NCBI GenBank assembly: GCA_021807115.1
Contig: JAKAPJ010000007.1
Coordinates: 1-54,768 of the forward strand
DNA from: Microcaldota archaeon
GTDB taxonomy: Archaea > Micrarchaeota > Micrarchaeia > Micrarchaeales > Micrarchaeaceae
Direction: 5' to 3'
Length of the DNA: 54,768 nucleotides
The translations under genes and the position numbers were made by a program. Within the stretch, counting starts at the first letter, position 1, and each line of letters begins with the position of its first letter. Shown in pieces: positions 1-7,471 of the stretch. The notes beneath the pieces were generated by a model. It had not been told where the DNA came from. It searched no databases and worked only from the letters and a program-made list of their open reading frames with translations.

Positions 1-1
1 C

Positions 2-166
2 AGCGAATTGCGGAACCGCAGCACGACTATGAGGAAGAGGGAAATGAAGGCGACGGACGTTGTTTACAACGTCTATCGGTACATGAAACTAAAGTATAAT
101 TTTTACCTCGAGGTTTTCTACAGGGCTATGCCGCTACGGAATCTTTGTTGCTCTGAACGGCAATGA
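2..166 (+). CDS. C-terminal end of an unknown protein (partial, weak)
   Basis: An open frame enters from the left edge and stops with TGA at 164-166, giving about 54 residues. The visible part is basic and aromatic (MKATDVVYNVYRYMKLKYNF is its core) and matches no family I know. It ends 9 nt before the stop of the convergent gene at 176. Without the upstream part I cannot say whether it is a real gene end or chance. The high Tyr/Lys content and ATG-rich start (internal ATGs at 29 and 44) would also allow a complete small protein. Confidence 0.25.
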   Translation, partial: SELRNRSTTMRKREMKATDVVYNVYRYMKLKYNFYLEVFYRAMPLRNLCCSERQ

Positions 167-175
167 GCGTGTTTG

Positions 176-850
176 TCAGCCGGTGCGCGGACTGACTGGG
201 GGACGGGCCGCATATTCCAGCGCCTTGATGTGGTTTGCGACATAGACGTCCGTATAGTTGAGCGATAGCTCTATGGACCTGAGCGTGCTGTCGCTTTTCC
301 ACAGGCCTGCAATCTCTTCCGATACGCCGTCCCCGCGGGCCCACGCCACTAGCGGCGCCAGGTATTCGTCCTTGATTTGGCGAGAAATGCGTCTTACGAT
401 GTCGTATTCGAGGCGGCTCATGCCAGCCTCGCTGGTGAACTCTTCGCGCTCAGCCTCGAACGCCTTGCGTTCCTTGCGCGAAGCAGGGTACGGGGTGGGG
501 CCGTATGCCCTCTCCCCTCCGATCGCCATGGTCTTTTCCTTCCATGCCGCCACGGCATCAGGTACCGCGGTCAGGGCCTTGAACAGGTCCTGCCGTGCGG
601 CCCGCAGCTTGCCCTCGGCGAAAATGCGGTCCATGTTAGTGTCTTTTGTGATGGATTTCAGCCCCATTGTTATGTCGGCGACCTCCTTCAGGGATTCCCT
701 GTACTCAGACACCGCGCCCATTGCCGCGTCGATTGCGCCCTTCAGCGCAACTGCCGACTTGATGTAAGCGTCAATCTCTTCCTTTGGCTTCTCCGCCAGG
801 CCGGGGTGCGCCGGCGCGGGCTTGCTTTTTAACCAGCTCATTGCACTCAC
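176..850 (-). CDS. Hypothetical protein, helical, unknown family
   Basis: A 224-residue soluble protein of unknown function. It starts at GTG 850 or ATG 841. A minus-strand TATA box (TTTTATATCT, about 884-895) supports a nearly leaderless message. The sequence is mostly charged helix without signal peptide, membrane segment or recognisable catalytic motif. A Pro/Lys-rich stretch at residues 8-25 precedes the helices. Codon use is like the neighbouring housekeeping genes (G/C third positions), which supports a real gene. It stands alone: the gene to its left is convergent and tRNA-Arg lies about 75 nt upstream. Confidence 0.6.
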   Translation of the reverse strand: MSAMSWLKSKPAPAHPGLAEKPKEEIDAYIKSAVALKGAIDAAMGAVSEYRESLKEVADITMGLKSITKDTNMDRIFAEGKLRAARQDLFKALTAVPDAVAAWKEKTMAIGGERAYGPTPYPASRKERKAFEAEREEFTSEAGMSRLEYDIVRRISRQIKDEYLAPLVAWARGDGVSEEIAGLWKSDSTLRSIELSLNYTDVYVANHIKALEYAARPPVSPRTG

Positions 851-924
851 TTGCGATTTTGCGGTTGCTATATCCCCCGTCCAGATATAAAAGCTTTGGG
901 ATGGGAAGTCCTGGCAGGGTTAGT

Positions 925-998
925 GAACCTGGCGGGATTTGAACCCGCAACCCCTGGGTCCGAAGCCCAGTGCGCTATCCAAGTTACGCCACAGGTCC
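925..998 (-). tRNA. tRNA-Arg (anticodon TCG)
   Basis: The minus strand folds into a cloverleaf. The acceptor GGACCTG pairs with CAGGTTC (one G-U). The anticodon stem CTGGG/CCCAG encloses the loop CTTCGGA, giving anticodon TCG (Arg, CGN codons). The T-arm has GGTTCAAATCC. No intron and no encoded CCA. It lies between two minus-strand genes, RNase HII upstream and the hypothetical gene downstream. Confidence 0.95.
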
Positions 999-1048
999 AT
1001 GATTAGGATTGGAGGCAAAGGAATAAAATGAGCTGAGGACTGCGGCTT

Positions 1049-1753
1049 TCAGCCCTCGGTGTAGGAGTCCATCCGCGTCTGCCGTATGGTGTCCATGGTC
1101 CCCCAGTACTCTCGCACATGGCGCCGCAGCGCCTCGTCCTTGACGTTCTCCTTCAGCGCATCTACGGTTGTCTGATCTGATGGATAGCCAGACCCCACGT
1201 TCAGGCCCAACTTCTTTGACAGGTCCTTTATCTCCTGGTCGCGCACCACTTTCGCGATTATGCTGGCGGCGGAGACGACAGGGTACTTCGCGTCCGCCTT
1301 GTGCTCGGAGACGATTTTCGTGTACCTCACGCCCTTCTCGCCGTCGGCAGGTATGCCCACCACCTTAGTGGGCTTTGAGCTGTAGATGTTGACACGCGCA
1401 CCGAACTTGCTGGCCACCACGTCCGGGGAGTCGAGGTACAGGATTGACGCGTGGTTCTCCACCCTGTCGAAGAGCTTGGAGAACCGCACGGCCTCCAGCT
1501 CGTTGAGCGATATGTTGCTCTGCATCGCCTTGTTTATGTCGGCCGCGCTTATCTTGTCTATGTAGACCTCAAGCGCTATCTCGTTTATCCGGTCGAAGAG
1601 CGCCTCGCGCCGCTCCCTTGTCAGCAGTTTGGAGTCCCTTACGCCTATCTCGGCGAACTTGCGCTCGTGCTCCTTCTTAGCCACAACCAAAGAGACTACA
1701 AGCGGCCCTATGACCGCGCCCCTACCGGCCTCGTCCCCGCCGCAGATTATCAT
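1049..1753 (-). CDS. rnhB: Ribonuclease HII
   Basis: RNase HII cleaves the RNA strand of RNA-DNA hybrids and removes single ribonucleotides from DNA. The N-terminus carries the family signature GGDEAGRG (residues 5-12) with the first two catalytic carboxylates, and LYLDSPDVV in mid-protein carries the next Asp. The motif SAASIIAKVVRD, typical of the archaeal/eukaryotic RNase H2A branch, is present. Length (234 aa) is normal. I choose ATG 1753 (MIICGGDEAGRG); the frame also opens at TTG 1762, but that only adds three residues. It is followed by tRNA-Arg and preceded by the PRC-barrel gene, all on the minus strand. Confidence 0.93.
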   Translation of the reverse strand: MIICGGDEAGRGAVIGPLVVSLVVAKKEHERKFAEIGVRDSKLLTRERREALFDRINEIALEVYIDKISAADINKAMQSNISLNELEAVRFSKLFDRVENHASILYLDSPDVVASKFGARVNIYSSKPTKVVGIPADGEKGVRYTKIVSEHKADAKYPVVSAASIIAKVVRDQEIKDLSKKLGLNVGSGYPSDQTTVDALKENVKDEALRRHVREYWGTMDTIRQTRMDSYTEG

Positions 1754-1824
1754 GCAACCCAACCACAGTGCAAAAAGAGGCTTGTGCTAAAGACTCGTGC
1801 CCATCCCAGGCGCCCCTGGGCGCA

Positions 1825-2085
1825 TTACCAGTTCTTCCTGTCGACTATCGCGTAGTCGTTGACCGCAAGAACGGAGTTGTAAGGTATCTTGAGCTGACCG
1901 CCCTCGACCTTCATCTTTGCAACGAGGTCGCTGTCAAGGTTAGGCTCCACAACAAGGTTCACTATCTTGCCCGTGACTTCGCTGACCTCAACATCGAATA
2001 GCCTGCCAACATCATATCCGTCGCTCGTTATAACCTTTTTCCCAATCAGCTGTTTTGCTATGATGAATTTTACCACATTAAGCAC
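1825..2085 (-). CDS. PRC-barrel domain protein
   Basis: An 86-residue single-domain PRC-barrel protein. The motif IGKKVITSDGYDVGRLFDVE followed by a beta-rich stretch ending in IPYNSVLAVNDYAIV is typical of archaeal stand-alone PRC barrels. These resemble the RNA-binding barrel of RimM and are often found next to translation or RNA genes, but their role in archaea is not settled. It has its own TATA box (2121-2140), and RNase HII follows 71 nt after the stop, so the two may share a transcript. Confidence 0.8.
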   Translation of the reverse strand: MLNVVKFIIAKQLIGKKVITSDGYDVGRLFDVEVSEVTGKIVNLVVEPNLDSDLVAKMKVEGGQLKIPYNSVLAVNDYAIVDRKNW

Positions 2086-2120
2086 CTTTGGCCGCGCTTG
2101 GTCGTTTTATATTGAATGAC

Positions 2121-2140
2121 GGTATTTATATATTTTTATG
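2121..2140 (-). promoter_or_regulatory. TATA box of the PRC-barrel gene
   Basis: On the minus strand this reads as an A/T-only run, ATAAAAATATATAAATACC, in a GC-rich surrounding. Its centre is about 40 nt upstream of ATG 2085, which suits an archaeal TATA/BRE element with a leader of roughly 15-20 nt. Confidence 0.55.
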
Positions 2141-2211
2141 TTTTCTACGAGGTAGTGGGATTAATGGCGTATTTGTGGAACTCCGCGCCACTGCACGCCG
2201 CGCCGCCAGCG

Positions 2212-2721
2212 TCAGCGCCTCCTGTACTTCTTCAGGTCCTTCTCCTGGGGCACTGCGCCCTTCATCGCCATCAGGGTCCTTAGGCCATCTAGCTCGCGCA
2301 GGAAATCCTCAGACTCGCTGAAGTTCCTCTTGAGCGCGTCAAGCAGCGCGGCAGGATCCACCTTCAGCTTGCCCTTCATGAACTCGGCGGCCACATCATT
2401 GGCTGACCTGGACCACAGCTGTATCGCGAACTCCCTGGCGCCCCCTGCGCCCTCGAATAGAGTCTCAGATATCGCACGGTTGACGCCCCTTATCAGGCTG
2501 TCGAACAGCTCCTGGCTGCCATTTGGCTTGCGCAGCACCTCGATAGCCATGCCGGTCACCAGGCCGGTGAGCTTTGGGAGGGTGCGGCCCGCATATGGAT
2601 CGTCCTGCTCGAGCCTCCTCTTGGTGATGTTCTGCGACATTGCCCTGTAGAACTTGTCCTCCTGCGCCTGGCTATCCGCGGCGCCATCCTTACCTGCAGA
2701 TGCGCGAACAGCCCTGGCCAT
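2212..2721 (-). CDS. Hypothetical protein, soluble, helical
   Basis: A 169-residue protein of unknown function. It begins at ATG 2721 just downstream of an AT-rich element (minus-strand TTAAAATATG, about 2737-2748). The N-terminal 30 residues are Ala/charged and probably flexible. The rest is amphipathic helix (for example LVTGMAIEVLRKPNGSQELF) ending in a basic KKYRRR tail. No membrane segment or known motif. It precedes the repeat block of the gatCAB promoter region in divergent orientation, so both could be controlled from the same intergenic DNA. Confidence 0.6.
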   Translation of the reverse strand: MARAVRASAGKDGAADSQAQEDKFYRAMSQNITKRRLEQDDPYAGRTLPKLTGLVTGMAIEVLRKPNGSQELFDSLIRGVNRAISETLFEGAGGAREFAIQLWSRSANDVAAEFMKGKLKVDPAALLDALKRNFSESEDFLRELDGLRTLMAMKGAVPQEKDLKKYRRR

Positions 2722-2821
2722 GGTTCAGATTGGTAGCCACATATTTTAATTGTTTCTCCGCGCTGCGGCGCCAGGGACACCACGGCGGCCGGGGGCGCGG
2801 CGTGGAAATGGCGCGGCTTTG

Positions 2822-2893
2822 TGTATAAAGTGCTTTCTGTGTATAAAGTCGGCAGTCTATGTATAAAGTGGGCCAAAAACCGGACTTTGTACA
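2822..2893 (+). repeat. Iteron-like cluster: three direct and one inverted copy of TGTATAAAGT
   Basis: TGTATAAAGT occurs exactly at 2822-2831, 2840-2849 and 2860-2869 (spacing 18 and 20 nt, about two helical turns). An inverted copy with one mismatch, ACTTTGTACA, lies at 2884-2893. The block sits between the divergent gene at 2721 and gatC at 2965, just upstream of the likely gatC TATA box (CTTAAATA, about 2915). Such helically phased repeats are typical binding sites for a regulator or an initiator protein. Confidence 0.7.
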
Positions 2894-2964
2894 CAGAGCC
2901 AAATGGCGCACAATGCTTAAATAGATGAAATTGCATTTCTTAGCGCCGGTTTCGGAGGGGGAAA

Positions 2965-3255
2965 ATGGTGGACTACACCAGGATAGACGGGGCGCTCATG
3001 GACAGGCTCGCCAAGATTGCGAAGCTTAACCTGACGGAAGAGGAGAGCGTCAGCTACGCGCAGCAGCTCAAGGACATACTTGAGGTGTTCAAGGTGCTGG
3101 ACGAGGTTGACACCAAGGACGTGAGGCCCTCGTTCCAGCCCACCAAGATAGAGAACATATGGAGGGAGGACCTGGCCGAGGCCCATGAGTGGTCGCCGCT
3201 GGAGTCCACTAGGCACAGCGAGAACCTCTACTTCAAGGGCCCAAAAATAGTTTGA
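2965..3255 (+). CDS. gatC: Asp-tRNA(Asn) amidotransferase subunit C
   Basis: GatC is the small structural subunit that wraps GatA and GatB in the tRNA-dependent amidotransferase. The 96-residue protein has the family pattern: an N-terminal helix (RLAKIAKLNLTEEE), the central DILEVFKVLDEVDT, then the conserved V(R/K)PSFQPT stretch. It starts at ATG 2965 with a TATA-like element about 45 nt upstream. gatA begins 1 nt after its stop, so gatC-gatA-gatB form one operon. In archaea GatCAB normally serves Asp-tRNA(Asn), while GatDE handles Glu-tRNA(Gln); the tRNA-Asn gene directly after gatB fits that role. Confidence 0.93.
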   Translation: MVDYTRIDGALMDRLAKIAKLNLTEEESVSYAQQLKDILEVFKVLDEVDTKDVRPSFQPTKIENIWREDLAEAHEWSPLESTRHSENLYFKGPKIV

Positions 3256-3256
3256 G

Positions 3257-4666
3257 GTGTTTGGATTAATAAAGAGCCTTGTTAAGGACCACCTGTACAC
3301 ACTGAAGAGCACCAAGTTTGACACCGAGGGTTTCATAGAGGATGTGCTGGCGAAGTCGAGGCGGCTGCAGGAGCAGTACTCGCCGTTCATAGCAATAAAC
3401 GACAGCGCGAACGCCGAGGGCGCTGGCGGAATGCTCTACGGGCTGCCGGTGTCGGTGAAGGACAACATATGCACGCGCGGCCTGCAGACCACGGCCGGCT
3501 CCAGGATACTTGAGGGGTACGTGCCGCCGTTCGACGCCACAGCGGTTGCGAAGGTGAGGCAGGTGGGCGGGATAGTGATAGGCAAGACCGCCATGGACGA
3601 GTTCGGGTTCGGCACGTTCGCGACCACTTGCGCATACGGCGTGCCCAAGAACCCATTTGACAAGGACAGGTCGTGCGGGGGCAGCAGCGGAGGGGCGGCG
3701 TGCGTGACTGCGGCCGCAGACTTCCCGCACATCGCGCTGGCGCAGTCGACTGGGGGAAGCATAACGGCTCCCGCCGCATTCACGGGCACTGTGGGCCTCA
3801 CCCCTACGTACGGCAGGGTGTCCAGGTACGGCCTGATAGACTTCTCCAACAGCATGGACAAGATAGGTGTCATAAGCAGGTGCGTGTATGACTCGGCGCT
3901 GATGCTTTCCGTGATGTCTGGCTATGACCCGTTGGATTCCACAAGCAGCGCCATGCCGTCGCAGGACTACACAAAGTACATGACCGACAGCCTTGTGGGT
4001 GTGAGGATAGCCGTCCCCAGGGAGTATTTTTCTGATGTAGTTGACCGAAGGATATCTGAGAGGGTCATGGACGCCCTGGCACAGCTGGAGGACTGCGGCG
4101 CAACTTACGAGAGTGTGTCCCTTGCGACAACGAAGTACGCAATTGCGGCCTACTACCTCATCGCAGTGAGCGAGGCCTCCACAAACCTCGCAAAGTACTG
4201 CGGGCTGCGCTACGGCCTGCACGACAGCATAGATGGCAACTTCGATGCATACTTCTCAAAGGTAAGGAGCGAGGGGTTCGGCGAGGAGGCGAAGAGGAGG
4301 ATAATACTGGGCACCTTCGCCAGGCTGGCAGGCTTCAGGGACGCATACTATCTCAAGGCGCTGAAGGTCAGGACCAAGATAATAGAGGAGTTCAAGGAGG
4401 TGTTCAGGAAGTTCGATGTCATAGCCACGCCGTCCATGCCCATACTGCCGCCGCGGTTCTCGGAGATAGAGCGGATGGCGCCGATAGAGAAGTACAACGT
4501 GGACCTTCTTACGACAGCGCCAAACATGGCTGGCGTGCCCACACTTTCCGTCCCGACTGGGACCGTAGGCGGGCTGCCAAGCGGCATGCAGCTTATAGCT
4601 GACCACTTCAGGGAGGACGCGCTTGTCAAGGTTGGGAGCGTTTGCGAGGGTTTGAAATGGAAGTGA
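3257..4666 (+). CDS. gatA: Asp-tRNA(Asn) amidotransferase subunit A (amidase)
   Basis: GatA releases ammonia from glutamine or asparagine for the amidation reaction in GatB. It is an amidase-signature enzyme of 469 aa. The catalytic Lys lies in LPVSVKDNICTRG, the Gly/Ser-rich motif is CGGSSGGAA, and the second Ser and nucleophile are in STGGSITAPAAFTG, followed by GLTPTYGRVSRYGLIDF. One oddity: the usual SDTGGSIRQPAAF reads QSTGGSITAPAAF, so the Asp and the Arg are replaced. The only reasonable start is GTG 3257, 1 nt after the gatC stop. Its 3' end overlaps gatB by 10 nt. Confidence 0.95.
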   Translation: MFGLIKSLVKDHLYTLKSTKFDTEGFIEDVLAKSRRLQEQYSPFIAINDSANAEGAGGMLYGLPVSVKDNICTRGLQTTAGSRILEGYVPPFDATAVAKVRQVGGIVIGKTAMDEFGFGTFATTCAYGVPKNPFDKDRSCGGSSGGAACVTAAADFPHIALAQSTGGSITAPAAFTGTVGLTPTYGRVSRYGLIDFSNSMDKIGVISRCVYDSALMLSVMSGYDPLDSTSSAMPSQDYTKYMTDSLVGVRIAVPREYFSDVVDRRISERVMDALAQLEDCGATYESVSLATTKYAIAAYYLIAVSEASTNLAKYCGLRYGLHDSIDGNFDAYFSKVRSEGFGEEAKRRIILGTFARLAGFRDAYYLKALKVRTKIIEEFKEVFRKFDVIATPSMPILPPRFSEIERMAPIEKYNVDLLTTAPNMAGVPTLSVPTGTVGGLPSGMQLIADHFREDALVKVGSVCEGLKWK

Positions 4667-6078
4667 TGATAGGGCTGGAGGTTCACTGCCAGCTGGACAC
4701 GAAAAGCAAGCTCTTCTGCAGCGACAGCACCGACCACCACGGCAAGCCGCCGAACGCCGACACGTGCCCAATATGCCTCGGCTTCCCTGGGTCAAAGCCC
4801 AAGGTCAACAAAAAGGCCATAGACTACGCAATCATGATAGGTATGGCCCTGAACTGCAAGATAGCCGAGAGGATGTGGTTCTCCAGGAAGACCTATTTCT
4901 ATCCGGACCTGCCGAAGAACTTCCAGATAACGCAGTACGAGGTGCCGGTAGCCAGCGACGGGTACCTCAACGTAGGAAGCTCCAGGATAAGGATAAGGAG
5001 GGTGCACATAGAAGAGGATCCCGCCAGGCTCGTGCACATGGGCGGAGACATAACATCGGCCGAATACGTGCTGATAGACTACAACCGCTCCGGCACTCCG
5101 CTTGCGGAGATAGTCACCGAGCCGGACTTCAAGAACACCAAGGACGTGAGGGCGTTCCTGCAGAAGCTCGCCTCGATGCTGGAGCACCTGGGCGTCTACG
5201 ATTCTTCCGAGGAGGGCTCGCTGAGGATCGACGCCAACGTCTCGATCGAAGGAGGGGAACGGGTGGAGGTTAAGAACATATCAGGTTTCGAGAACGTTGA
5301 GAAGGCGCTGAACTACGAGATAGTGCGGCAGAACGGCATGAGGCGCATGGAGGTCGAGGTGGAGAGGGAGACCAGGCACTTCGACGCGGAGAGCAGGACC
5401 ACCAAGAGCCTGAGGAAGAAGGAGACAGAGGACGAGTACGGCTATATCTTCGAGCCGGACCTGCCGGAGATACACATCAACGGCAACTGGATGGAAAATG
5501 TGAGGTCCGCCATGCCGGAGTTGCCAGACCAGAGGGTGGCGAGGTTCGTTAGGGAGTACGGGCTCACCGATTACTCGGCTGGGGTCATCGTGTATACGGA
5601 CAAGCGCCTGGCCGACTTCTTCGAGGGCTGCTGCAGGATCTATGGCAGGCCTGCGGAGGTAGCCAACTGGACGATAAACTACCTGCTCAAGAGCTTGAAC
5701 TGGCGCTCGGAGCGCATTGGGGCGTCTAAGGTGAGGGAGGAGACGTTCGTGGAGCTGCTGCAGATGATAGACAGCGGGGAAATAACGGAAAGGTATGCGA
5801 AGGAGCTGATAAAGGAGTACGTGGACAGCGGCGAGTCCCCCAGGAAGATTGTGGGGATGGAGGGAGATGGCGGCGCGGCGCCGCTGGAGGAGGCGGTGGC
5901 GAAAGTCGCGGCGGAGAACCGCGCAGCGGTAGAGGAGCTGCGCGCGGGGAAGGGGGAGGTGATGGGCTTCCTGATAGGCAGGGTGCTGGCGGAGACAGGG
6001 AAGCGCGGCGACCCAAAAGCTATAAGAGAGGCCATAATGAATTATCTGAATGGTCCGGAGGCGGGCATGCCTCGGTAG
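4657..6078 (+). CDS. gatB: Asp-tRNA(Asn) amidotransferase subunit B
   Basis: GatB binds the mischarged Asp-tRNA(Asn), phosphorylates the side chain and transfers ammonia to it. The N-terminus MIGLEVHCQLDTKSKLFC and the zinc-site region PNADTCPICLGFPGSKP are diagnostic. The catalytic core (FYPDLPKNFQITQYE, HIEEDPARLVH) and the C-terminal tRNA-binding YqeY-like tail follow. Length is 473 aa. ATG 4657 overlaps the end of gatA by 10 nt, suggesting translational coupling. The last codons (ATG CCT CGG TAG) lie inside the tRNA-Asn gene, and the TAG stop is nucleotides 8-10 of that tRNA. A TATA-like AGCTATAAGA at about 6018-6027, inside the gene, could drive the tRNA separately. Confidence 0.96.
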   Translation: MEVMIGLEVHCQLDTKSKLFCSDSTDHHGKPPNADTCPICLGFPGSKPKVNKKAIDYAIMIGMALNCKIAERMWFSRKTYFYPDLPKNFQITQYEVPVASDGYLNVGSSRIRIRRVHIEEDPARLVHMGGDITSAEYVLIDYNRSGTPLAEIVTEPDFKNTKDVRAFLQKLASMLEHLGVYDSSEEGSLRIDANVSIEGGERVEVKNISGFENVEKALNYEIVRQNGMRRMEVEVERETRHFDAESRTTKSLRKKETEDEYGYIFEPDLPEIHINGNWMENVRSAMPELPDQRVARFVREYGLTDYSAGVIVYTDKRLADFFEGCCRIYGRPAEVANWTINYLLKSLNWRSERIGASKVREETFVELLQMIDSGEITERYAKELIKEYVDSGESPRKIVGMEGDGGAAPLEEAVAKVAAENRAAVEELRAGKGEVMGFLIGRVLAETGKRGDPKAIREAIMNYLNGPEAGMPR

Positions 6079-6141
6079 CTCAGCAGGTAGAGCATCTGGC
6101 TGTTAACCAGAGGGTCGTAGGTTCGAGTCCTACCCGAGGCG
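6069..6141 (+). tRNA. tRNA-Asn (anticodon GTT), overlapping gatB
   Basis: Cloverleaf with acceptor GCCTCGG/CCGAGGC, anticodon stem TCTGG/CCAGA and loop CTGTTAA (anticodon GTT), and T-arm GTAGGTTCGAGTCCTAC. Discriminator base G, no intron, no encoded CCA. The first 10 nt are also the end of gatB including its stop codon. This tRNA is the substrate of the GatCAB enzyme encoded immediately upstream. Confidence 0.96.
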
Positions 6142-6167
6142 CATATGCTATTGCGGGGGGTGGCCCG

Positions 6168-6186
6168 CTTGCCCGTTGCGGGCAAG
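6168..6186 (+). terminator. Short perfect hairpin after tRNA-Asn
   Basis: CTTGCCCG and CGGGCAAG form an 8-bp perfect inverted repeat around TTG, 27 nt after tRNA-Asn. No T-run follows on the plus strand, so a role in 3' processing or as a stop between convergent units (the gene at 6201 is on the minus strand) is only a guess. Confidence 0.3.
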
Positions 6187-6200
6187 ATGCTGTACCAAGA

Positions 6201-6386
6201 TCATGCGGGCGCTGGCATGTGCCCCTTCTCCTTTCTTATCTTCCTAGTCTCCCCGCGGGATAGCTTCTGTATAGTCACGGTGCCATCTGTGCGGATTGTG
6301 ACTTTTCCTTGACCGGAGACGGGCTCGACTTCTGTGTGGGGTATCTTCTGGGTCGTCACTGTTCCGTCCGTTTCTATTGTTACCAT
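6201..6386 (-). CDS. Small protein with two VTI-TDGTVT-QK repeats
   Basis: A 61-residue protein of unknown function. It contains two near-identical short beta units, VTIETDGTVTTQK (residues 2-14) and VTIRTDGTVTIQK (29-41), joined by a Pro/Gly linker, and a basic tail (SRGETRKIRKEKGH). I start at ATG 6386 because the upstream in-frame codons (NKYLI) are themselves an AT-rich TATA-like element (AATAAATATTTAAT, about 6409-6424), which fits a leaderless message. No membrane segment. The repeated two-strand unit suggests a small beta sandwich or hairpin pair; function cannot be inferred. Confidence 0.5.
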   Translation of the reverse strand: MVTIETDGTVTTQKIPHTEVEPVSGQGKVTIRTDGTVTIQKLSRGETRKIRKEKGHMPAPA

Positions 6387-6685
6387 TTTATCAGTAGACC
6401 TCATTTGGATTAAATATTTATTAATTGCCACATCGATGCATATGGCTCTTGCACTGCGCTTATGAAATGCGGCTGGCAGGGACGTGGGCCATTAACCGAA
6501 TTGTGCCTGACGGTGGGGGCTTATCGACAACACTGCCCGCGCTGCGTGGATAGCTATAAATAAGCGTGTGGGTTCAATATTCTGTAGGAAATTTGGGCCG
6601 CGGCACATAGACAATCCGAGGAATGCAAGCGCCCTTACCTGATTCTTCTTGGTTTACAATTTTTGCTTTCTTGGGGTGCGACCAT

Positions 6686-7471
6686 ATGCCGAAATCCGCG
6701 AAAGCCGATAGGGAGCCGATCCTTGCTTGCAAGGACATCGCGTACACATACCCACACTCGAAGGAGGTCTTCAGAGACATAAACCTGAATGCGTACGAGG
6801 ACGAGATAGTCGCGGTGGTGGGCCCCACCGGCACCGGCAAGTCCACGCTGCTTAGGGTCATGGCGCACCTGCTTACCCCAACAAGGGGGCACATATATCT
6901 GGAGGGCACGGAGATACGGGAGCCGACGCCCAACATATCGCTCATACACCAGTCTATAGCCACGTTCCCGTGGATGACTGCGCTGGAGAACGTCAGGCTC
7001 TCCCTGCGCGACACCAAGCTGCCTGAGGAAGAGGTGATCAAGCGCTCCGAGAAGATGCTGGAGCTTGTAGGGCTGAAGAAGGACAAGGACAACTACCCCA
7101 AGGAGATGAGCGGGGGCATGAGGCAGAGGGTCGCGATAGCGCGCGCTCTTGCCGCGGAGCCGCCGGTTCTGCTGCTTGACGAGCCCTTCGTGCACCTGGA
7201 CGAGTTCACCGCGCAGAGCCTGCGCCAGGAGGTGCTCAGGCTGGTGTTCAAGCACAGGAACTTCCTGAAGTCGGCGATACTCGTCTCCCACAACCTGCAC
7301 GAGGTGGTGCAGCTTGCCGACAGGGTGTGCATAGTGAACGGGACACCTGCGACAGTCGTGGAGGAGTTGAAGATAAACCTGCCCAGGCCGCGGTCGGAGA
7401 GGGATTCAAAGTTCTACGAGTACCTTGAACTGCTCGTCAAGGAGCTCGGGCTCAAGGACTACAGGGTGTGA
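6686..7471 (+). CDS. ABC transporter ATP-binding protein (nitrate/sulfonate/taurine type)
   Basis: Cytoplasmic ATPase of an importer-type ABC system. It shows Walker A GPTGTGKST (residues 45-53), Q-loop region SLIHQS, the signature MSGGMRQRVAIARALA (about 140-155), Walker B VLLLDEPF and the H-loop LVSHNLHEV. Length (261 aa) and sequence are closest to the SsuB/TauB/NrtD group. I choose ATG 6686; the frame also opens at 6623, but the extra 21 residues look unlike the family. A TATA box (GCTATAAATAAG, about 6549) lies upstream. The permease gene overlaps its stop by 4 nt. Confidence 0.9.
   Translation: MPKSAKADREPILACKDIAYTYPHSKEVFRDINLNAYEDEIVAVVGPTGTGKSTLLRVMAHLLTPTRGHIYLEGTEIREPTPNISLIHQSIATFPWMTALENVRLSLRDTKLPEEEVIKRSEKMLELVGLKKDKDNYPKEMSGGMRQRVAIARALAAEPPVLLLDEPFVHLDEFTAQSLRQEVLRLVFKHRNFLKSAILVSHNLHEVVQLADRVCIVNGTPATVVEELKINLPRPRSERDSKFYEYLELLVKELGLKDYRV

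Noticed and set aside
2822-2893. CRISPR array at the TGTATAAAGT repeats
   Set aside because: Repeats are only 10 nt, spacers 8-10 nt, three copies and no cas genes; the spacing fits protein binding sites.
3266-4222. A 318-codon minus-strand frame inside gatA
   Set aside because: It lies entirely opposite the conserved amidase gene and has shadow composition.
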